From Streptomyces spinoverrucosus (GTDB lineage Bacteria; Actinomycetota; Actinomycetes; Streptomycetales; Streptomycetaceae), in contig NZ_BJND01000016.1 in the NCBI RefSeq assembly GCF_006539505.1, positions 248,001 through 312,000 on the forward strand: a stretch of 64,000 bases of DNA, in the 5' to 3' direction. Below the pieces are notes generated by a model that saw only the letters and a program-made list of their open reading frames with translations, searched no databases and was not told the origin of the DNA. Position 1 is the stretch's first letter. Every line of letters begins with the position of its first letter. Position numbers and translations under genes: made by a program. This document shows, in pieces, positions 44,365 through 53,951 of the stretch.

Positions 44365-45290
44365 ATTCCGGCCGCTCGCGCCCTCTCGTACACCTGGGCG
44401 GCGACGTCCTTGAGTTCCTGGGCGTCCCGCACGGTGGACTGGAGGTCGAGGAAGATCTCCTCCAGGCCGATCTCGGCGTGCGCGACCAGATCCTCGATGA
44501 TCTGGTCGACGCTGCCCTGGAAGGGGCTGCGGTCGGGGCCGTCGTAGGCCGCTGCCGTGTACTGCGGGTTCACCCGCAGCACCGTGCGGATCGGCTCCTT
44601 ACGGCCGCGCTCGGCCGCCAGGTCCTGCAGCTCCTGCCACTGCGCGGCCACGGCCTCGGCGCCCATGCCCACCGGCATCCAGCCGTCGGCGTGGTCGACG
44701 AGGCGACGCCGCGCCTTCGGGGTGTTCGCGGCCAGCAGGATCGGGATCGGCCGGGCCGGCTTGGGGCCGACCACGGCGGAGGCGATCTTCGTGACGCGCC
44801 CGTCGTACGACACCGGGTCCGGACCCCACACCGCGCGGCACACCTCGATCAGCTCGTCCAGCATCTGGCCGCGCTCCTCGAACGGCCGCACCGACGCCGC
44901 CGCGTACTCGTCGTGCGACCAGCCCGTGCCGAACCCGGCGACCACCCGGCCGCCGCTCGCCGCGTCCAGCGAGGCCAGCCCCTTGGCGAGCTGGAACGGC
45001 ACGTGCAGCGGTGCCACCAGCACGCTGGTGCCCAACTCGGCGCGCTCAGTGGCCGCGGCCGCCAGGGTGAGGGTGACCAGCGGGTCGGCCACGCCCCGGT
45101 AGGAGTCGGGCCAGGGGAGGCCCTCGATGTCGTACAGGCCCTGGGTGGCGGGCTCGGGGAACAGCGCCCGCTCGTACACCCACAGGCTGTCGTAGCCGGT
45201 CGCCTCGGCGGCGCGCGCCACGTCGGGCACGTCCCGTCCGAGGTCGTACTGCTTGTTCTGCGGAAGGCTGAGTCCGAGGCGTGTCGCCAT
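44361..45290 (-). CDS. LLM-class F420-dependent oxidoreductase
   Basis: 309 aa from ATG 45290 (AAAGGAG eight bases upstream). Luciferase-like TIM barrel: TRLGLSLPQNKQYDLGRDVP at the start, ERAELGTSVLVAPLHVPFQL, GRVVAGFGTGWSHDEYAAA and IPILLAANTPKARRR. This subgroup normally uses deazaflavin F420, which streptomycetes make. Substrate unknown. Convergent with davB, divergent from nothing close; own promoter in 45291-45378. Confidence 0.88.
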   Translation of the reverse strand: MATRLGLSLPQNKQYDLGRDVPDVARAAEATGYDSLWVYERALFPEPATQGLYDIEGLPWPDSYRGVADPLVTLTLAAAATERAELGTSVLVAPLHVPFQLAKGLASLDAASGGRVVAGFGTGWSHDEYAAASVRPFEERGQMLDELIEVCRAVWGPDPVSYDGRVTKIASAVVGPKPARPIPILLAANTPKARRRLVDHADGWMPVGMGAEAVAAQWQELQDLAAERGRKEPIRTVLRVNPQYTAAAYDGPDRSPFQGSVDQIIEDLVAHAEIGLEEIFLDLQSTVRDAQELKDVAAQVYERARAAGI

Positions 45291-45378
45291 ACCTTGTGCT
45301 CCTTTGCAAGCGGTCCGTTTCTGTCGAACGTACAGCTCCCACACAGGAGTTCCGGGGCACGGCGGGGCCGAGGCCGGA

Positions 45379-46065
45379 TCAGTCCGGCAGCGGGGTGAGC
45401 ATCATCCGGCCCGCGAAGCCCACCGCCGCGTCCAGGCGCTCGGTGAACTCCGCGGCCAGGTCGGGGAGGCGGCGCAGCGCCCACAGCGCCCGCGCCGCCG
45501 ACCACGTGGCGTCCCGGGCGCGTTCCAGGCTCCACGCGCTCAGCAGGTGGGTGAGCGGGTCGGCGATCTGGAACAGGTCGGGACCCGGCATCAGATCTTC
45601 GCGGACCCGCTCCTCCAGCGTCACGAGGAGGTCGCCCACGCGGTCGAACTCGTCCTCCAGCTCCGCCGGTTCGCAGTCCAACGTACGGCAGGCGTCCACG
45701 ACGGCGAGCGCCAGGTCGTGCCCGATGTGCGCGTTGATGCCCGCGAGCGCGAACTGCAGCGGCCGTACGCCGGGATGGCGGCGGAACTGGAACAGCGGCC
45801 GCCAGCAGGCCGGTGGACGCCGGTCCGCCGCGGCCGCGTCGACGGCTGCGAGATAGCGTTCCGCGAACCGTACGTCCAGCGTGATCGCGGCCCGCGCGTC
45901 GGGGAAGCGCCCGGTGTCGATGCGGTGGTCGACGGTCTCGGTGACGGCGAGGTAGACGCGGTTGAAGACCGCGACCCCGTCCTGTGCGGGCAGGGCCGCG
46001 GCCAGCGCGCGCATCCGGGAGACGACCGCGTCGACGGGGGTGGTGAACTCTTCCAACTGCGTCAT
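45379..46065 (-). CDS. DUF5995 family protein
   Basis: 228 aa, mostly helical and without signal peptide or membrane helix. The segment VRPLQFALAGINAHIGHDLA with two histidines is the hallmark of DUF5995 proteins; their function is unknown. The helical bundle with conserved His could bind metal, but nothing here shows it. ATG 46065. It stands alone between the LLM gene (88 bp) and the uracil permease (102 bp). Confidence 0.8.
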   Translation of the reverse strand: MTQLEEFTTPVDAVVSRMRALAAALPAQDGVAVFNRVYLAVTETVDHRIDTGRFPDARAAITLDVRFAERYLAAVDAAAADRRPPACWRPLFQFRRHPGVRPLQFALAGINAHIGHDLALAVVDACRTLDCEPAELEDEFDRVGDLLVTLEERVREDLMPGPDLFQIADPLTHLLSAWSLERARDATWSAARALWALRRLPDLAAEFTERLDAAVGFAGRMMLTPLPD

Positions 46066-46167
46066 GGGGGCAGGGTCCCAGCCCTGGGCCGACCCGGGCG
46101 CCGACGAGCCCGACGCTTCCCCAGAACGGGGGAACGGGGCCGCTGCGCGTGGGGGAGTGCCGTACGC

Positions 46168-47547
46168 CTATGACCTGGCGTCGTCGTAGCGGGACGTGCC
46201 CTCGTCGAGGAGCGGCTGTTGTGTCTTGAGGTGGGCGGGGGCGAACGCCCGCAGTGCGTGGTAGCCGGTGATGACGACGAGCGTGCCGAGGGCGATGCCG
46301 CTCAGCGAGAACGTGTCGGTGAACGTCATCGAGACGTTGCCGACGCCGATGATGATGCCCGCCGCGGCCGGTACCAGGTTGAGCGGGTTGCGCAGGTCCA
46401 CCTTGGCGTTGATCCAGATCTGGGCGCCGAGCAGGCCGATCATGCCGTACAGGATGACGGTGATACCGCCGAGGACCCCGCCCGGGATCGCGGCCACCAC
46501 CGCGCCGAACTTCGGGCACAGGCCGAACAGCAGGGCGAAACCGGCGGCGGCCCAGTAGGCGGCCGTCGAGTAGACGCGGGTCGCGGCCATCACGCCGATG
46601 TTCTCGGAGTACGTCGTGTTGGGCGGGCCGCCGACCGCGGTGGACAGCACGGAGCCGACGCCGTCGGCGGCGATCGCCGTGCCGAGTTTGTCGTCGAGCG
46701 GGTCGCCGGTCATCTCGCCGACCGCCTTGACGTGCCCCGCGTTCTCCGCGACCAGCGCGATCACGACCGGCAGCGCGACCAGGATCGCCGACCACTCGAA
46801 GGACGGTCCGTGGAAGGTGGGCAGGCCGATCCAGTCGGCCTGCGCGACGCCGGAGAGGTCCAGGCGCCAGTGGTCGGTGAGCTTGCCGCTCGCGTCGACC
46901 GAGTGGATCCGGCCGAAGATCCGGTCGAAGGCCCAGGAGATGCCGTAGCCGAAGACCAGGCCCAGGAAGATCGCGATCCGGGACCAGAAGCCCCGCAGAC
47001 ATACGACGGCCAGACCGGTGAACAGCATCACCAGCAGGGCCGTCCACTGGTCCTGCGGCCAGTACGTGGAGGCCGTGACTGGGGCGAGGTTGAAGCCGAT
47101 CAGCATGACCACCGCGCCGGTCACGATCGGCGGCATCGTCGCGTGGATGATCCGCGCGCCGAAGCGCTGCACGGCGAGCCCGACGAGGAACAGCGCGACG
47201 CCGACCACGAGGACCGCGCCGGTCACCGTGGCGCTGGTGCCGCCCTGGGCCCGGATCACGGCCGCGACGCCCACGAAGGACAGGGAGCAGCCGAGGTAGC
47301 TGGGGACCCGGCCGCGGGTGGCGAGCAGGAAGACGATCGTGGCGACGCCCGACATCATGATCGCGAGGTTGGGGTCCAGGCCCATCAGGACCGGCGCCAC
47401 GAAGGAGGCCCCGAACATCGCCACCACGTGCTGGGCGCCCAGCCCGGCCGTGCGCGGCCAGGACAGTCGCTCGTCGGGCCGGACCACCGCTCCGGGTGCC
47501 GGGGTGCGTCCGTCGCCGTGCAGTTTCCAGCGGACGCCGAGATCCAT
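46168..47547 (-). CDS. uraA: NCS2-family uracil permease
   Basis: 459 aa, about 14 membrane segments. NCS2 motifs: LGAQHVVAMFGASFVAPVLM near residue 38 (QH motif in helix 1), the helix 8 signature ALVAENAGHVKAVGEMTGDP with substrate-binding Glu, and NTTYSENIGVMAATRVYS in helix 10. The pattern fits the uracil branch (UraA) rather than xanthine carriers. It could supply PyrR-regulated pyrimidine salvage, but no PyrR leader is seen upstream. It follows the MFS gene by 42 bp and may be cotranscribed. Confidence 0.88.
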   Translation of the reverse strand: MDLGVRWKLHGDGRTPAPGAVVRPDERLSWPRTAGLGAQHVVAMFGASFVAPVLMGLDPNLAIMMSGVATIVFLLATRGRVPSYLGCSLSFVGVAAVIRAQGGTSATVTGAVLVVGVALFLVGLAVQRFGARIIHATMPPIVTGAVVMLIGFNLAPVTASTYWPQDQWTALLVMLFTGLAVVCLRGFWSRIAIFLGLVFGYGISWAFDRIFGRIHSVDASGKLTDHWRLDLSGVAQADWIGLPTFHGPSFEWSAILVALPVVIALVAENAGHVKAVGEMTGDPLDDKLGTAIAADGVGSVLSTAVGGPPNTTYSENIGVMAATRVYSTAAYWAAAGFALLFGLCPKFGAVVAAIPGGVLGGITVILYGMIGLLGAQIWINAKVDLRNPLNLVPAAAGIIIGVGNVSMTFTDTFSLSGIALGTLVVITGYHALRAFAPAHLKTQQPLLDEGTSRYDDARS

Positions 47548-47589
47548 GGCAGGTGTCGCTTTCGTCGTAACAGCAGTGCCGGACCATTG

Positions 47590-48807
47590 TCAGGGCTGGT
47601 CGGGGGTGCTTCGTACACGCGGTCGGTCGGCCACCACCTTGGGGCGGTCCCGGTCCCCGGAGCGCAGCACGCCCGCGAACACCGCGAGCCCGCAGGACAG
47701 GAAGGTCACCAGACCGAACGACACCACCAGGCTCGTCGCCTGGGCCAGCGTGCCGATCGCGCTCGGCGCGATCAGGCCGGAGGTGTACGTGATGGTCGCG
47801 ACGCCCGCGATGGCCTGGCTCGGGTTCGGGCCGCTGCGGCCCGCCGCCGCGAAGCACAGCGGGACGACCACGGCGATGCCCAGACCCATCAGCGCGAAGC
47901 CCGCCATGGCCGCAGCCGGGTGGTCCGCGAGGACGATCAGCAGACCGCCCGCCGTGGCGAGGACACCGCCCGTACGGACCGTGCGGACCGAGCCATAGCG
48001 GTCGACCACCTTGTCGCCCGCGATCCGGGCGAGTGCCATGGTGAGGGTGAAGCCGGTCGTGCAGGCGGCCGCGAGACCGGCCGACGTGCCCAGTTCGTCC
48101 TTCAGATAGACCGCCGACCAGTCCAGGCTCGCGCCCTCCGCGAACACCGCGCAGAACCCGACCGCGCCGATCAGCAGCGCCGACCTCGGCGGCAGCGCGA
48201 AGCGGGGCGGGGGTTCCTCGTCCTCGGCGGGCTGGAGGTCCAGCACCCAGGTGCAGGCGAGCAGGCCCAGCAGGGTGAGGCACGCGGCCGCCAGTGCGTG
48301 GTGCAGCCGGGCGTCCGTGCCCAGGTGCGCGGCGAGCGTGCCGCCGGCCGAGCCGATCAGGGCGCCCGCGCTCCACATGCCGTGCAGGCCGGACATGATC
48401 GAGCGGCCGAGGCGGTTCTCGACCTCCACACCAAGGGCGTTCATCGCGACGTCCGACATGCCGGCTGTGGCGCCGAAGGCGAACAGGGCCAGGCAGAGCG
48501 CGAGCAGGTTGGGCGCCAGGGATGGCAGCACCAGCGCCAGCGTCCACAGGGCGAGCAGTCCGCGCAGGGCCGTACGGGCGCCGAAGCGGTGGCTGATCCG
48601 GCCCGCGAGCGGCATCGCGACGGACGCGCCGAGGGCGGGGAAGGCGAGCGCGAGGCCGAGCTGGCCGGGGCTCACCGAGGCGTGGTCCTGGATCCAGGGG
48701 ACGCGGGTGGCGAACGAGCCGGTGACCGCGCCGTGCACGGCGAACACGGCGGCCACGGCGTACCGGGCGCGTTTCACCTCTCGGTGCTCGTAGGCCACGT
48801 CCTTCAT
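47590..48807 (-). CDS. MFS transporter
   Basis: 405 aa from ATG 48807 (AAGGGGCGG upstream). Twelve predicted helices; loop 2-3 motif GRISHRFGARTALRG, central loop after residue 195 (EDEEPPPRF). The shape is that of the YbjJ-like group of MFS proteins, substrates mostly unknown. It is divergent from a ROK regulator, with a 21 bp palindrome between them, so sugar or sugar-derivative control is likely. Confidence 0.85.
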   Translation of the reverse strand: MKDVAYEHREVKRARYAVAAVFAVHGAVTGSFATRVPWIQDHASVSPGQLGLALAFPALGASVAMPLAGRISHRFGARTALRGLLALWTLALVLPSLAPNLLALCLALFAFGATAGMSDVAMNALGVEVENRLGRSIMSGLHGMWSAGALIGSAGGTLAAHLGTDARLHHALAAACLTLLGLLACTWVLDLQPAEDEEPPPRFALPPRSALLIGAVGFCAVFAEGASLDWSAVYLKDELGTSAGLAAACTTGFTLTMALARIAGDKVVDRYGSVRTVRTGGVLATAGGLLIVLADHPAAAMAGFALMGLGIAVVVPLCFAAAGRSGPNPSQAIAGVATITYTSGLIAPSAIGTLAQATSLVVSFGLVTFLSCGLAVFAGVLRSGDRDRPKVVADRPRVRSTPDQP

Positions 48808-48876
48808 GTTCCCGCCCCTTGGTTCATCTTCCCGCCCCTTGTCCCATCCCGGTGCCGACCACGTTCGGCGGTAAAT

Positions 48877-48897
48877 TATCAGGGACCCTGCCTGATA
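48877..48897. promoter_or_regulatory. Palindromic operator between MFS and ROK genes
   Basis: TATCAGG-GACCCTG-CCTGATA, a perfect 7-7-7 inverted repeat, stands in an AT-richer patch of the 131 bp divergent spacer, 42 bp before the ROK start and 70 bp before the MFS start. It is the natural candidate site for the ROK protein. Confidence 0.7.
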
Positions 48898-48938
48898 GAT
48901 AGAGGGCGTGGGACCGGTCCATCTGGAAGGATCACGGC

Positions 48939-50165
48939 ATGCCCGCATCACCGAGCACCGCCCGGGCCATCAACGACCGGCTCGCCCTGCGGCTGTTGCA
49001 GCAGGAGGGGCCGTTGACGGCCGGGCAGCTGAAGCAGTTGACCGGCCTGTCCCGGCCCACGGTCGCCGACCTCGTCGAACGCCTGTCCGTCGCCGGTCTG
49101 ATCGCGGTGGTGGGCGAGGCGGGCGAGCAGCGGCGCGGGCCCAACGCCAAGCTGTACGGCATCGTCGCCGACCGCGCGTACCTGGCCGCGCTCGACGTCC
49201 GCACCGAGGGCGTCTCCGTGATCGTGTCCGACCTGCTCGGCCGGGTGCTCGCCGAGGCGTCCGTGCCGATCGGCGACGACACGGGCACCGGGCCCGCGGT
49301 GGAGCAGGCGGTGGCGCTGGTGGAGCGGGCCGCGAAGGAGGCGGGGGCGGTGGGGGCGCCCCCGCGTGAGGGCGTTCGAGCGTGGGGCAGGCTGCACACC
49401 GTCGGCATCGGGGCGCCCGGTCTGATCGACCCCGCGACCGGGGAACTGCGCGACTCCTCAGGCCTTCCCGCCTGGCACCGGCGGCTGGTGGCGGCCCTTC
49501 AGGAACGTCTTCCCGACGCGCGCGTCATCGTCGAGAACGAGACCAACCTCGCGGCGCTGGCGGAACAGCGGGACGGGGCTGCGCGGGACCGGGACACGTT
49601 CGTACTGCTGTGGCTGGGGCAGGGGGCGGGCGCGGCCGTCGTACTGGACGGGGCGCTGCGGCGGGGGGCGTCCGGGGGGACGGGGGAGATCGGGTTTCTG
49701 CCGGTGCCGGGGACGGGTGGGCTGCCGTCGGCGACGGACTGCGCGGGGGGATTTCATTCGCTGGCCGCGGCGGGGGCGATCGTGCGGTTGGCGGGCGAGT
49801 GCGGGGTGGGGGTGGACGGGGGAGGACTGGGCGCCGCGGAGTTGGTGCGCGGGGCCGTCGGCGGCTCGGCGGCATCCGGTGGGGCCGCCGCCCGCTTCCT
49901 CGACGCGCTCGCCGACCGCCTCGCCATCGGCGTCGCCTCCGTCGTCGCCGTCCTGGACCCCGGCTGCGTGGTGCTCGGCGGCGAGGTCGGGCAGGCCGGC
50001 GGTGAGGTGCTCGCCGGGCTGGTCGAGGAGCGGGTGCGGCGACTGTCACCGCTGGTCACGGAGGTGCGGGCGAGTGTCCTGGGCGGCGGTGCCGTACTGC
50101 GCGGGGCGTTGCTGACCGCGCGGGACCGGGCCCAGGACGAGCTGTTCACACCCCCTGGCCGGTAG
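48939..50165 (+). CDS. ROK-family transcriptional regulator
   Basis: 408 aa. N-terminal winged helix INDRLALRLLQQEGPLTAGQ then LKQLTGLSRPTVADLVERL; ROK kinase-like domain from about residue 80 with VGIGAPGLIDPATGELRDSS and VIVENETNLAALAEQRDG. The usual CxCGxxGCxE zinc motif is absent; at its place TDCAGGFHSLAAAG keeps one Cys and one His. The later part (49640-49860) is unusually G-rich. Probably represses the divergent MFS gene and itself. Confidence 0.88.
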   Translation: MPASPSTARAINDRLALRLLQQEGPLTAGQLKQLTGLSRPTVADLVERLSVAGLIAVVGEAGEQRRGPNAKLYGIVADRAYLAALDVRTEGVSVIVSDLLGRVLAEASVPIGDDTGTGPAVEQAVALVERAAKEAGAVGAPPREGVRAWGRLHTVGIGAPGLIDPATGELRDSSGLPAWHRRLVAALQERLPDARVIVENETNLAALAEQRDGAARDRDTFVLLWLGQGAGAAVVLDGALRRGASGGTGEIGFLPVPGTGGLPSATDCAGGFHSLAAAGAIVRLAGECGVGVDGGGLGAAELVRGAVGGSAASGGAAARFLDALADRLAIGVASVVAVLDPGCVVLGGEVGQAGGEVLAGLVEERVRRLSPLVTEVRASVLGGGAVLRGALLTARDRAQDELFTPPGR

Positions 50166-50183
50166 GGTCACGTCCTCCGGCCA
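50156..50183. terminator. Weak bidirectional hairpin between ROK and NmrA-like genes
   Basis: TGGCCGG and CCGGCCA enclose a 14 nt loop that contains both stop codons (TAG of ROK, TGA of the minus-strand gene), which are only 2 bp apart. Confidence 0.4.
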
Positions 50184-50920
50184 CCGATGTGCACCGTCAG
50201 GTACTCCTCGAACGTGCCCTTCCCCACGGCCCGCAGCGGCGTGAGGTGACCGCCGGTCCGGAAGGCGCGGTACGTCTGCCCCCACATCGGTACGTTCACG
50301 ATCGGCCGTCGGCGGCCCGTGGCCCTCAGGTACGAGCGGGCCAGCGACTCGAACGTCCGCACCTCGGGTCCGCCCATGTCCTCGACCCGCCCCGCCGGTC
50401 CGCCCGCCGCCAGCTCCGCGAGCCGTGCCGCGACCTCGGCGACCTCGATCGGCTGGTCCTTCAGCCCGGCCGGCAGCAGCATGACCGGCGGCCTGGCCAG
50501 GGTGTCGAACAGCCGGACGAGCAGATCGTGGAACTGGGTCGTGCGCAGCACGGTCCAGCCCAGCCCCGACTCCTCTACGAGCCGCTCCACCGCGAGCTTC
50601 GTCTTGTAGTAACCGAGGGGCACCCGGTCGACCCCGACGATCGAGATGTAGATCAGGTGGCCCACTCCGGCCCGCCGCGCCGCCGCGATGAGATGGGCCG
50701 CCGCCTCCTCGTCACCGCCGCGCGGCGTGGTCGCGCAGTGCACGATCGCGTCCGCGCCCGCGACGGCCGCGTCGAGTGCGGTGCCGCCCTCGCGCAGGTC
50801 GACGGCGTACGGCTGGGCGTGCCGGCTGAGCACCCGCACGTCGTGCCCGTCCGCGCGCAGCCGCTCGGTGACGAACCGGCCGAGGGTTCCGGTACCGCCG
50901 GTCACCAGGATCGTGGTCAT
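50168..50920 (-). CDS. NmrA-like NAD(P)-binding protein (atypical SDR)
   Basis: 250 aa. Rossmann start MTTILVTGGTGTLGRFVTER (TGGTGTLG), then VRVLSRHAQP. LIYISIVGVDRVPLGYYKTK has the S...YxxxK arrangement of atypical short-chain dehydrogenases. Such proteins bind NAD(P) as reductases, isomerases or redox sensors; substrate unknown. ATG 50920. Its upstream side opens onto the minisatellite region. Confidence 0.85.
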   Translation of the reverse strand: MTTILVTGGTGTLGRFVTERLRADGHDVRVLSRHAQPYAVDLREGGTALDAAVAGADAIVHCATTPRGGDEEAAAHLIAAARRAGVGHLIYISIVGVDRVPLGYYKTKLAVERLVEESGLGWTVLRTTQFHDLLVRLFDTLARPPVMLLPAGLKDQPIEVAEVAARLAELAAGGPAGRVEDMGGPEVRTFESLARSYLRATGRRRPIVNVPMWGQTYRAFRTGGHLTPLRAVGKGTFEEYLTVHIGGRRT

Positions 50921-51051
50921 ACTGCTCAGCCCCTTCGCACGCCGTGCACTCCCGGGGAGCGCCCTTCGCCAACACGGACCGAGTAGCCCCGGTGGAATGT
51001 GACAACCACCGGAGCGATCGTCATGCGTTCACCACATCGGGGGCCCGGTGG

Positions 51052-51355
51052 GTGTGCGGGCGGCTGCTGTGGCTCGGCGGGTGCGGGCGGCTCTGGTGCG
51101 GCCCGGCGGATGTGCCAGGCGGCTCTGGTGAGGCGCGGCGTGCGTGCCGGGCGGCTCTGGTGGGGCCCGGCGTGCATGTGGGCCGCCCTGGCAGGCCCGG
51201 CGGGTGTGCGGGCGGCTGGTGTGGCTCGGCGGGTGCGGGCGGCTCTGGTGCGGCCCGGCGGATGTGCCGAGCGGCCCTGGTGAGGTCCGGCGTGCGTGCC
51301 GGGCAGCCCTGGCCGGCCCGGCGTGCGTGCGGGGCTGCCCTGGGAAGGCCCGGCG
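51052..51355. repeat. GC-rich minisatellite of about ten 28-32 bp units
   Basis: Ten imperfect units, each ending in a CCGGCG- or TCGGCG-like hexamer and containing GCGGCTCTGGTG or close variants, run head to tail. Units 2 (51080-51108) and 7 (51232-51260) are identical over 29 bp, and units 1-4 resemble 6-9, so a block of about 152 bp was duplicated. It fills most of the 482 bp gap 50921-51402. All frames are open over parts, but composition and codon use do not support a protein. Confidence 0.85.
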
Positions 51356-51402
51356 GCGGGCAAGGGCCGTCGTCACCGCCGCCGGGCCCGTCCTGGGCGG
51401 GG

Positions 51403-53736
51403 TCAGCAGGCGCCGAGGTCCTGCCAGACCCCCCACTCACCGGTGGTGCCGGGCTCCTCGCCCTTCGTCCACCACTGCGCCTTCCACGAGTGCCCACGAT
51501 GGGCCACCGTGCTGCCTCCGCCGTACTCCGTCACGGCGTTCCAGGCCGGAGCCGTGCACTGCCCCGTGCCGCCCGTCGGGGTCGGCGTCGGCGTGGGCGT
51601 CGGTGTCGCCGTCCCCGGCTCCACCACCGTCGTCCCCCGCGCCAGATCCCCGGCCAGCGCGTACGTCTTCCCACCGAACGTCACCGTCCAGTTCGACGGC
51701 GTCGACACCGGCAGGTAGTACACAAAGTCCAGCTCCACCGACGCACCCGGCGCCAGCGTCTGCCAGCTCGGCAGCTTCAGCGAGACCCGGTGGTAGTCGC
51801 CCCTGAGGCCGCCGACGTTCGCCCCGGTGTGGTCGCTGCGGATCACCGAAGTCCCCCACCCGGACTGGTCCTTGGCGTTGCCGGGCGCCGAGGTGGCGTA
51901 GTCGAACCGGAACTCCGTACCGCCCGGCAGTGTCGTCTGCGTCCGGTTCGTGATCTTCAGCTTGGGGCTGATCGGGTAGTTGGAGTCGCCGAGCGGGAAC
52001 TGCCCGAACTCCACGTCGATGTCCAGCGCCTCGGCCGGCAGCTCGACCGTGGAGCGCTGCGCGCCGTACGGCGAGGCCGACTTGAACTTCTCGTACGTCA
52101 GGGTCGTCAGCGTCGACCCCGGCTCATACTGCCCCTCGGCCGCGTTCCATGCGTAGTCACCGGCCAGCTCCCACACCATCGTGCCGCCGATGCCCCGGTC
52201 CACGACGTAGTCGGCCTTGGCGGCCACCGACTGCTCGTCCTCCGTGGACAGGAACACCTTCTTCTCGGCGTTCCACAGCCAGGGCGCGACCAGCGTGGCG
52301 TCGTACTTCCGGGCGTACGTCCCGGTCAGCCGGGTGTCGGCCGGGAAGCCGTACCGCGTGACATAGTCGCCGACGATCCCCTTCTCCAGGTTCTTGGCGT
52401 GCCACATCGGGTTGGAACCGGCCGGCGACTCCTTGCCGTTGGTGTCCAGGTCGTGCCACAGGTTGTCGATGCCGGTGGCGCCGTCGCCGCACTTGGTCAG
52501 GCCGGACCCGGCCGGGCAGTCGGTGGACGGGGCCCTGCCCCACAGGCCGTCGGTGCCGCCGGTGACGTTCTTGAATCCCCGGGTGTAATAGGGCAGGCCG
52601 ATATTGATCCGCCCGGCCGGCATCGAGCCACGGAAGTAGTGGTACGCCCAGTCGGTGTTCAGATAGCCGATACCGCCGTACTGGGACGTGGAGTACACGC
52701 CCGCCGCCGCGAGTTCCGCGTCCTTGCCGTCGTCGAAGAGCGAGGCGTTCGGGCCGACGTACTCGTTCCAGGCGCCATGCAGGTCGTACGACATGATGTT
52801 CACGTAGTCCAGGTACTTCTGCACCTGGAAGGTCTCCATGCCGCGCAGCAGGTATCCGGAGGAGGGCGCCGCCACCGTCAGCAGATAGTGCCGGCCGTCC
52901 GCCGCGCCCGCGCGGTCGAGTTTCTCCCGCAGGGTCTTCATCAGGGCCGCGTAGCCCTTGACCAGCCCGGCCCGGCGGGCGTTGGAGATCGACCAGTCGA
53001 GCGGGTTGCCCGCGTCCTTCATGGTCGTCGGGTACTCGTAGTCGATGTCGACGCCGTTGAAGCCGTACTTCCTGATGAACTCGACCGCCGAATTCGCGAA
53101 GGTCTCGATACCGGTCTGGTTGACCGAGCCGTCGGCGTTCGTGGCCATCGAGTAGAAGCCGCCGGAGTTCACCCGCGTGCCGTTGTCGTCGAAATAGCCG
53201 CCGGTCTCGGCCCAACCGCCCACGGAAATCAGCGTCTTGACGTCAGGGTGCTGTTTCTTGAATTTGTTCAGCAGGTTGAAGTGGCCCTTGTAGGGGAGTG
53301 CCGGGTCCATTTCGGCGCCGGTGACACCGGGCCAGGTCATTCCGGTCGCCGGATTCGTGGCGCCGTCCGTGCCCACGGAGATCTTGTTGCCGCCGTCGAT
53401 GTGCGCGAAGGCGTAGTTGATGTGGGTGACCTTGTCCCACGGGATGTCCGAGGCCAGATAGGCGGGCGTGCCGTCCTTGCCGGTGCGCCAGCCGGTGAAG
53501 TAGCCGATCACCCGGCGCTGGTGGTCGGCGCCCATCTTCTCCCGGCCGGCCGAGTCGTAGACCGAGCAGTACGGGACGTCCACGCCGGGCGTCCGGTAGA
53601 GCCCGTCGGGGCGGCAGGACTCCTGGTCGGCGGCGTGCGAGACGGTGGCCGGGAGACCGGCGAGGACCAGGCCCGCGACGGCCCCGGCGGCCGTGAGCAG
53701 GGCGGATCTGGATCTGTGACGTGAGGGGGACAGCAC
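51403..53736 (-). CDS. Secreted GH18 chitinase with C-terminal chitin-binding domain
   Basis: 777 aa. Sec signal peptide 1-36 (twin Arg-poor: [20 protein letters not shown], cleavage near SHA-AD). GH18 barrel about 75-510 with the catalytic DxDxE at Asp230-Asp232-Glu234 in [11 protein letters not shown] (the first Asp of the longer DxxDxDxE motif is Asn). A beta-sandwich domain of about 150 residues follows (from about 540), then a [11 protein letters not shown] linker and a CBM5/12 chitin-binding module ([29 protein letters not shown]). It degrades chitin outside the cell. Promoter carries chitinase-type direct repeats. Confidence 0.93.
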   Translation of the reverse strand: MLSPSRHRSRSALLTAAGAVAGLVLAGLPATVSHAADQESCRPDGLYRTPGVDVPYCSVYDSAGREKMGADHQRRVIGYFTGWRTGKDGTPAYLASDIPWDKVTHINYAFAHIDGGNKISVGTDGATNPATGMTWPGVTGAEMDPALPYKGHFNLLNKFKKQHPDVKTLISVGGWAETGGYFDDNGTRVNSGGFYSMATNADGSVNQTGIETFANSAVEFIRKYGFNGVDIDYEYPTTMKDAGNPLDWSISNARRAGLVKGYAALMKTLREKLDRAGAADGRHYLLTVAAPSSGYLLRGMETFQVQKYLDYVNIMSYDLHGAWNEYVGPNASLFDDGKDAELAAAGVYSTSQYGGIGYLNTDWAYHYFRGSMPAGRINIGLPYYTRGFKNVTGGTDGLWGRAPSTDCPAGSGLTKCGDGATGIDNLWHDLDTNGKESPAGSNPMWHAKNLEKGIVGDYVTRYGFPADTRLTGTYARKYDATLVAPWLWNAEKKVFLSTEDEQSVAAKADYVVDRGIGGTMVWELAGDYAWNAAEGQYEPGSTLTTLTYEKFKSASPYGAQRSTVELPAEALDIDVEFGQFPLGDSNYPISPKLKITNRTQTTLPGGTEFRFDYATSAPGNAKDQSGWGTSVIRSDHTGANVGGLRGDYHRVSLKLPSWQTLAPGASVELDFVYYLPVSTPSNWTVTFGGKTYALAGDLARGTTVVEPGTATPTPTPTPTPTGGTGQCTAPAWNAVTEYGGGSTVAHRGHSWKAQWWTKGEEPGTTGEWGVWQDLGAC

Positions 53737-53772
53737 GGTCGGTTCCTCTCCACGGAGTTGCGCAGACCCTAG

Positions 53773-53808
53773 AGAGGACTAGACCAGTGCGTCAATAGGT
53801 ATGGACCA
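53773..53808 (-). promoter_or_regulatory. DasR-like / chitinase direct-repeat elements upstream of the chitinase
   Basis: AGAGGACTAGACCAGT (53773-53788) matches the dre palindrome ACTGGTCTAGACCAGT at 13 of 16 bases. A second copy, AGGTATGGACCA (53797-53808), lies exactly 22 bp from AGGACTAGACCA (53775-53786). Paired 12 bp direct repeats of this kind mark Streptomyces chitinase promoters; DasR with GlcN-6-P control is expected. Confidence 0.7.
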
Positions 53809-53951
53809 ATTCAAGCGGGCGTGGGTGTGCGGTAGTTGGGGCCGGTTCGGCCCACCCGAGAAGGCCGGTGACGCGGCCTGTGAGCCACTCCACATGGCCC
53901 GCACGTATGGATGTCGATCGGTCGTGGCACACTGGCCGTGTACCAGAAGCA

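Noticed and set aside
44849..48547. A 1232-codon minus-strand frame covering several genes
   Set aside because: Out-of-frame shadow of the LLM, DUF5995, uracil permease and MFS genes on the same strand, each of which has clear motifs in its own frame.
50944..53724. A 926-codon plus-strand frame across the minisatellite and opposite the chitinase
   Set aside because: It is mostly the antisense of the chitinase gene, and its start runs through the minisatellite. No recognisable domain.
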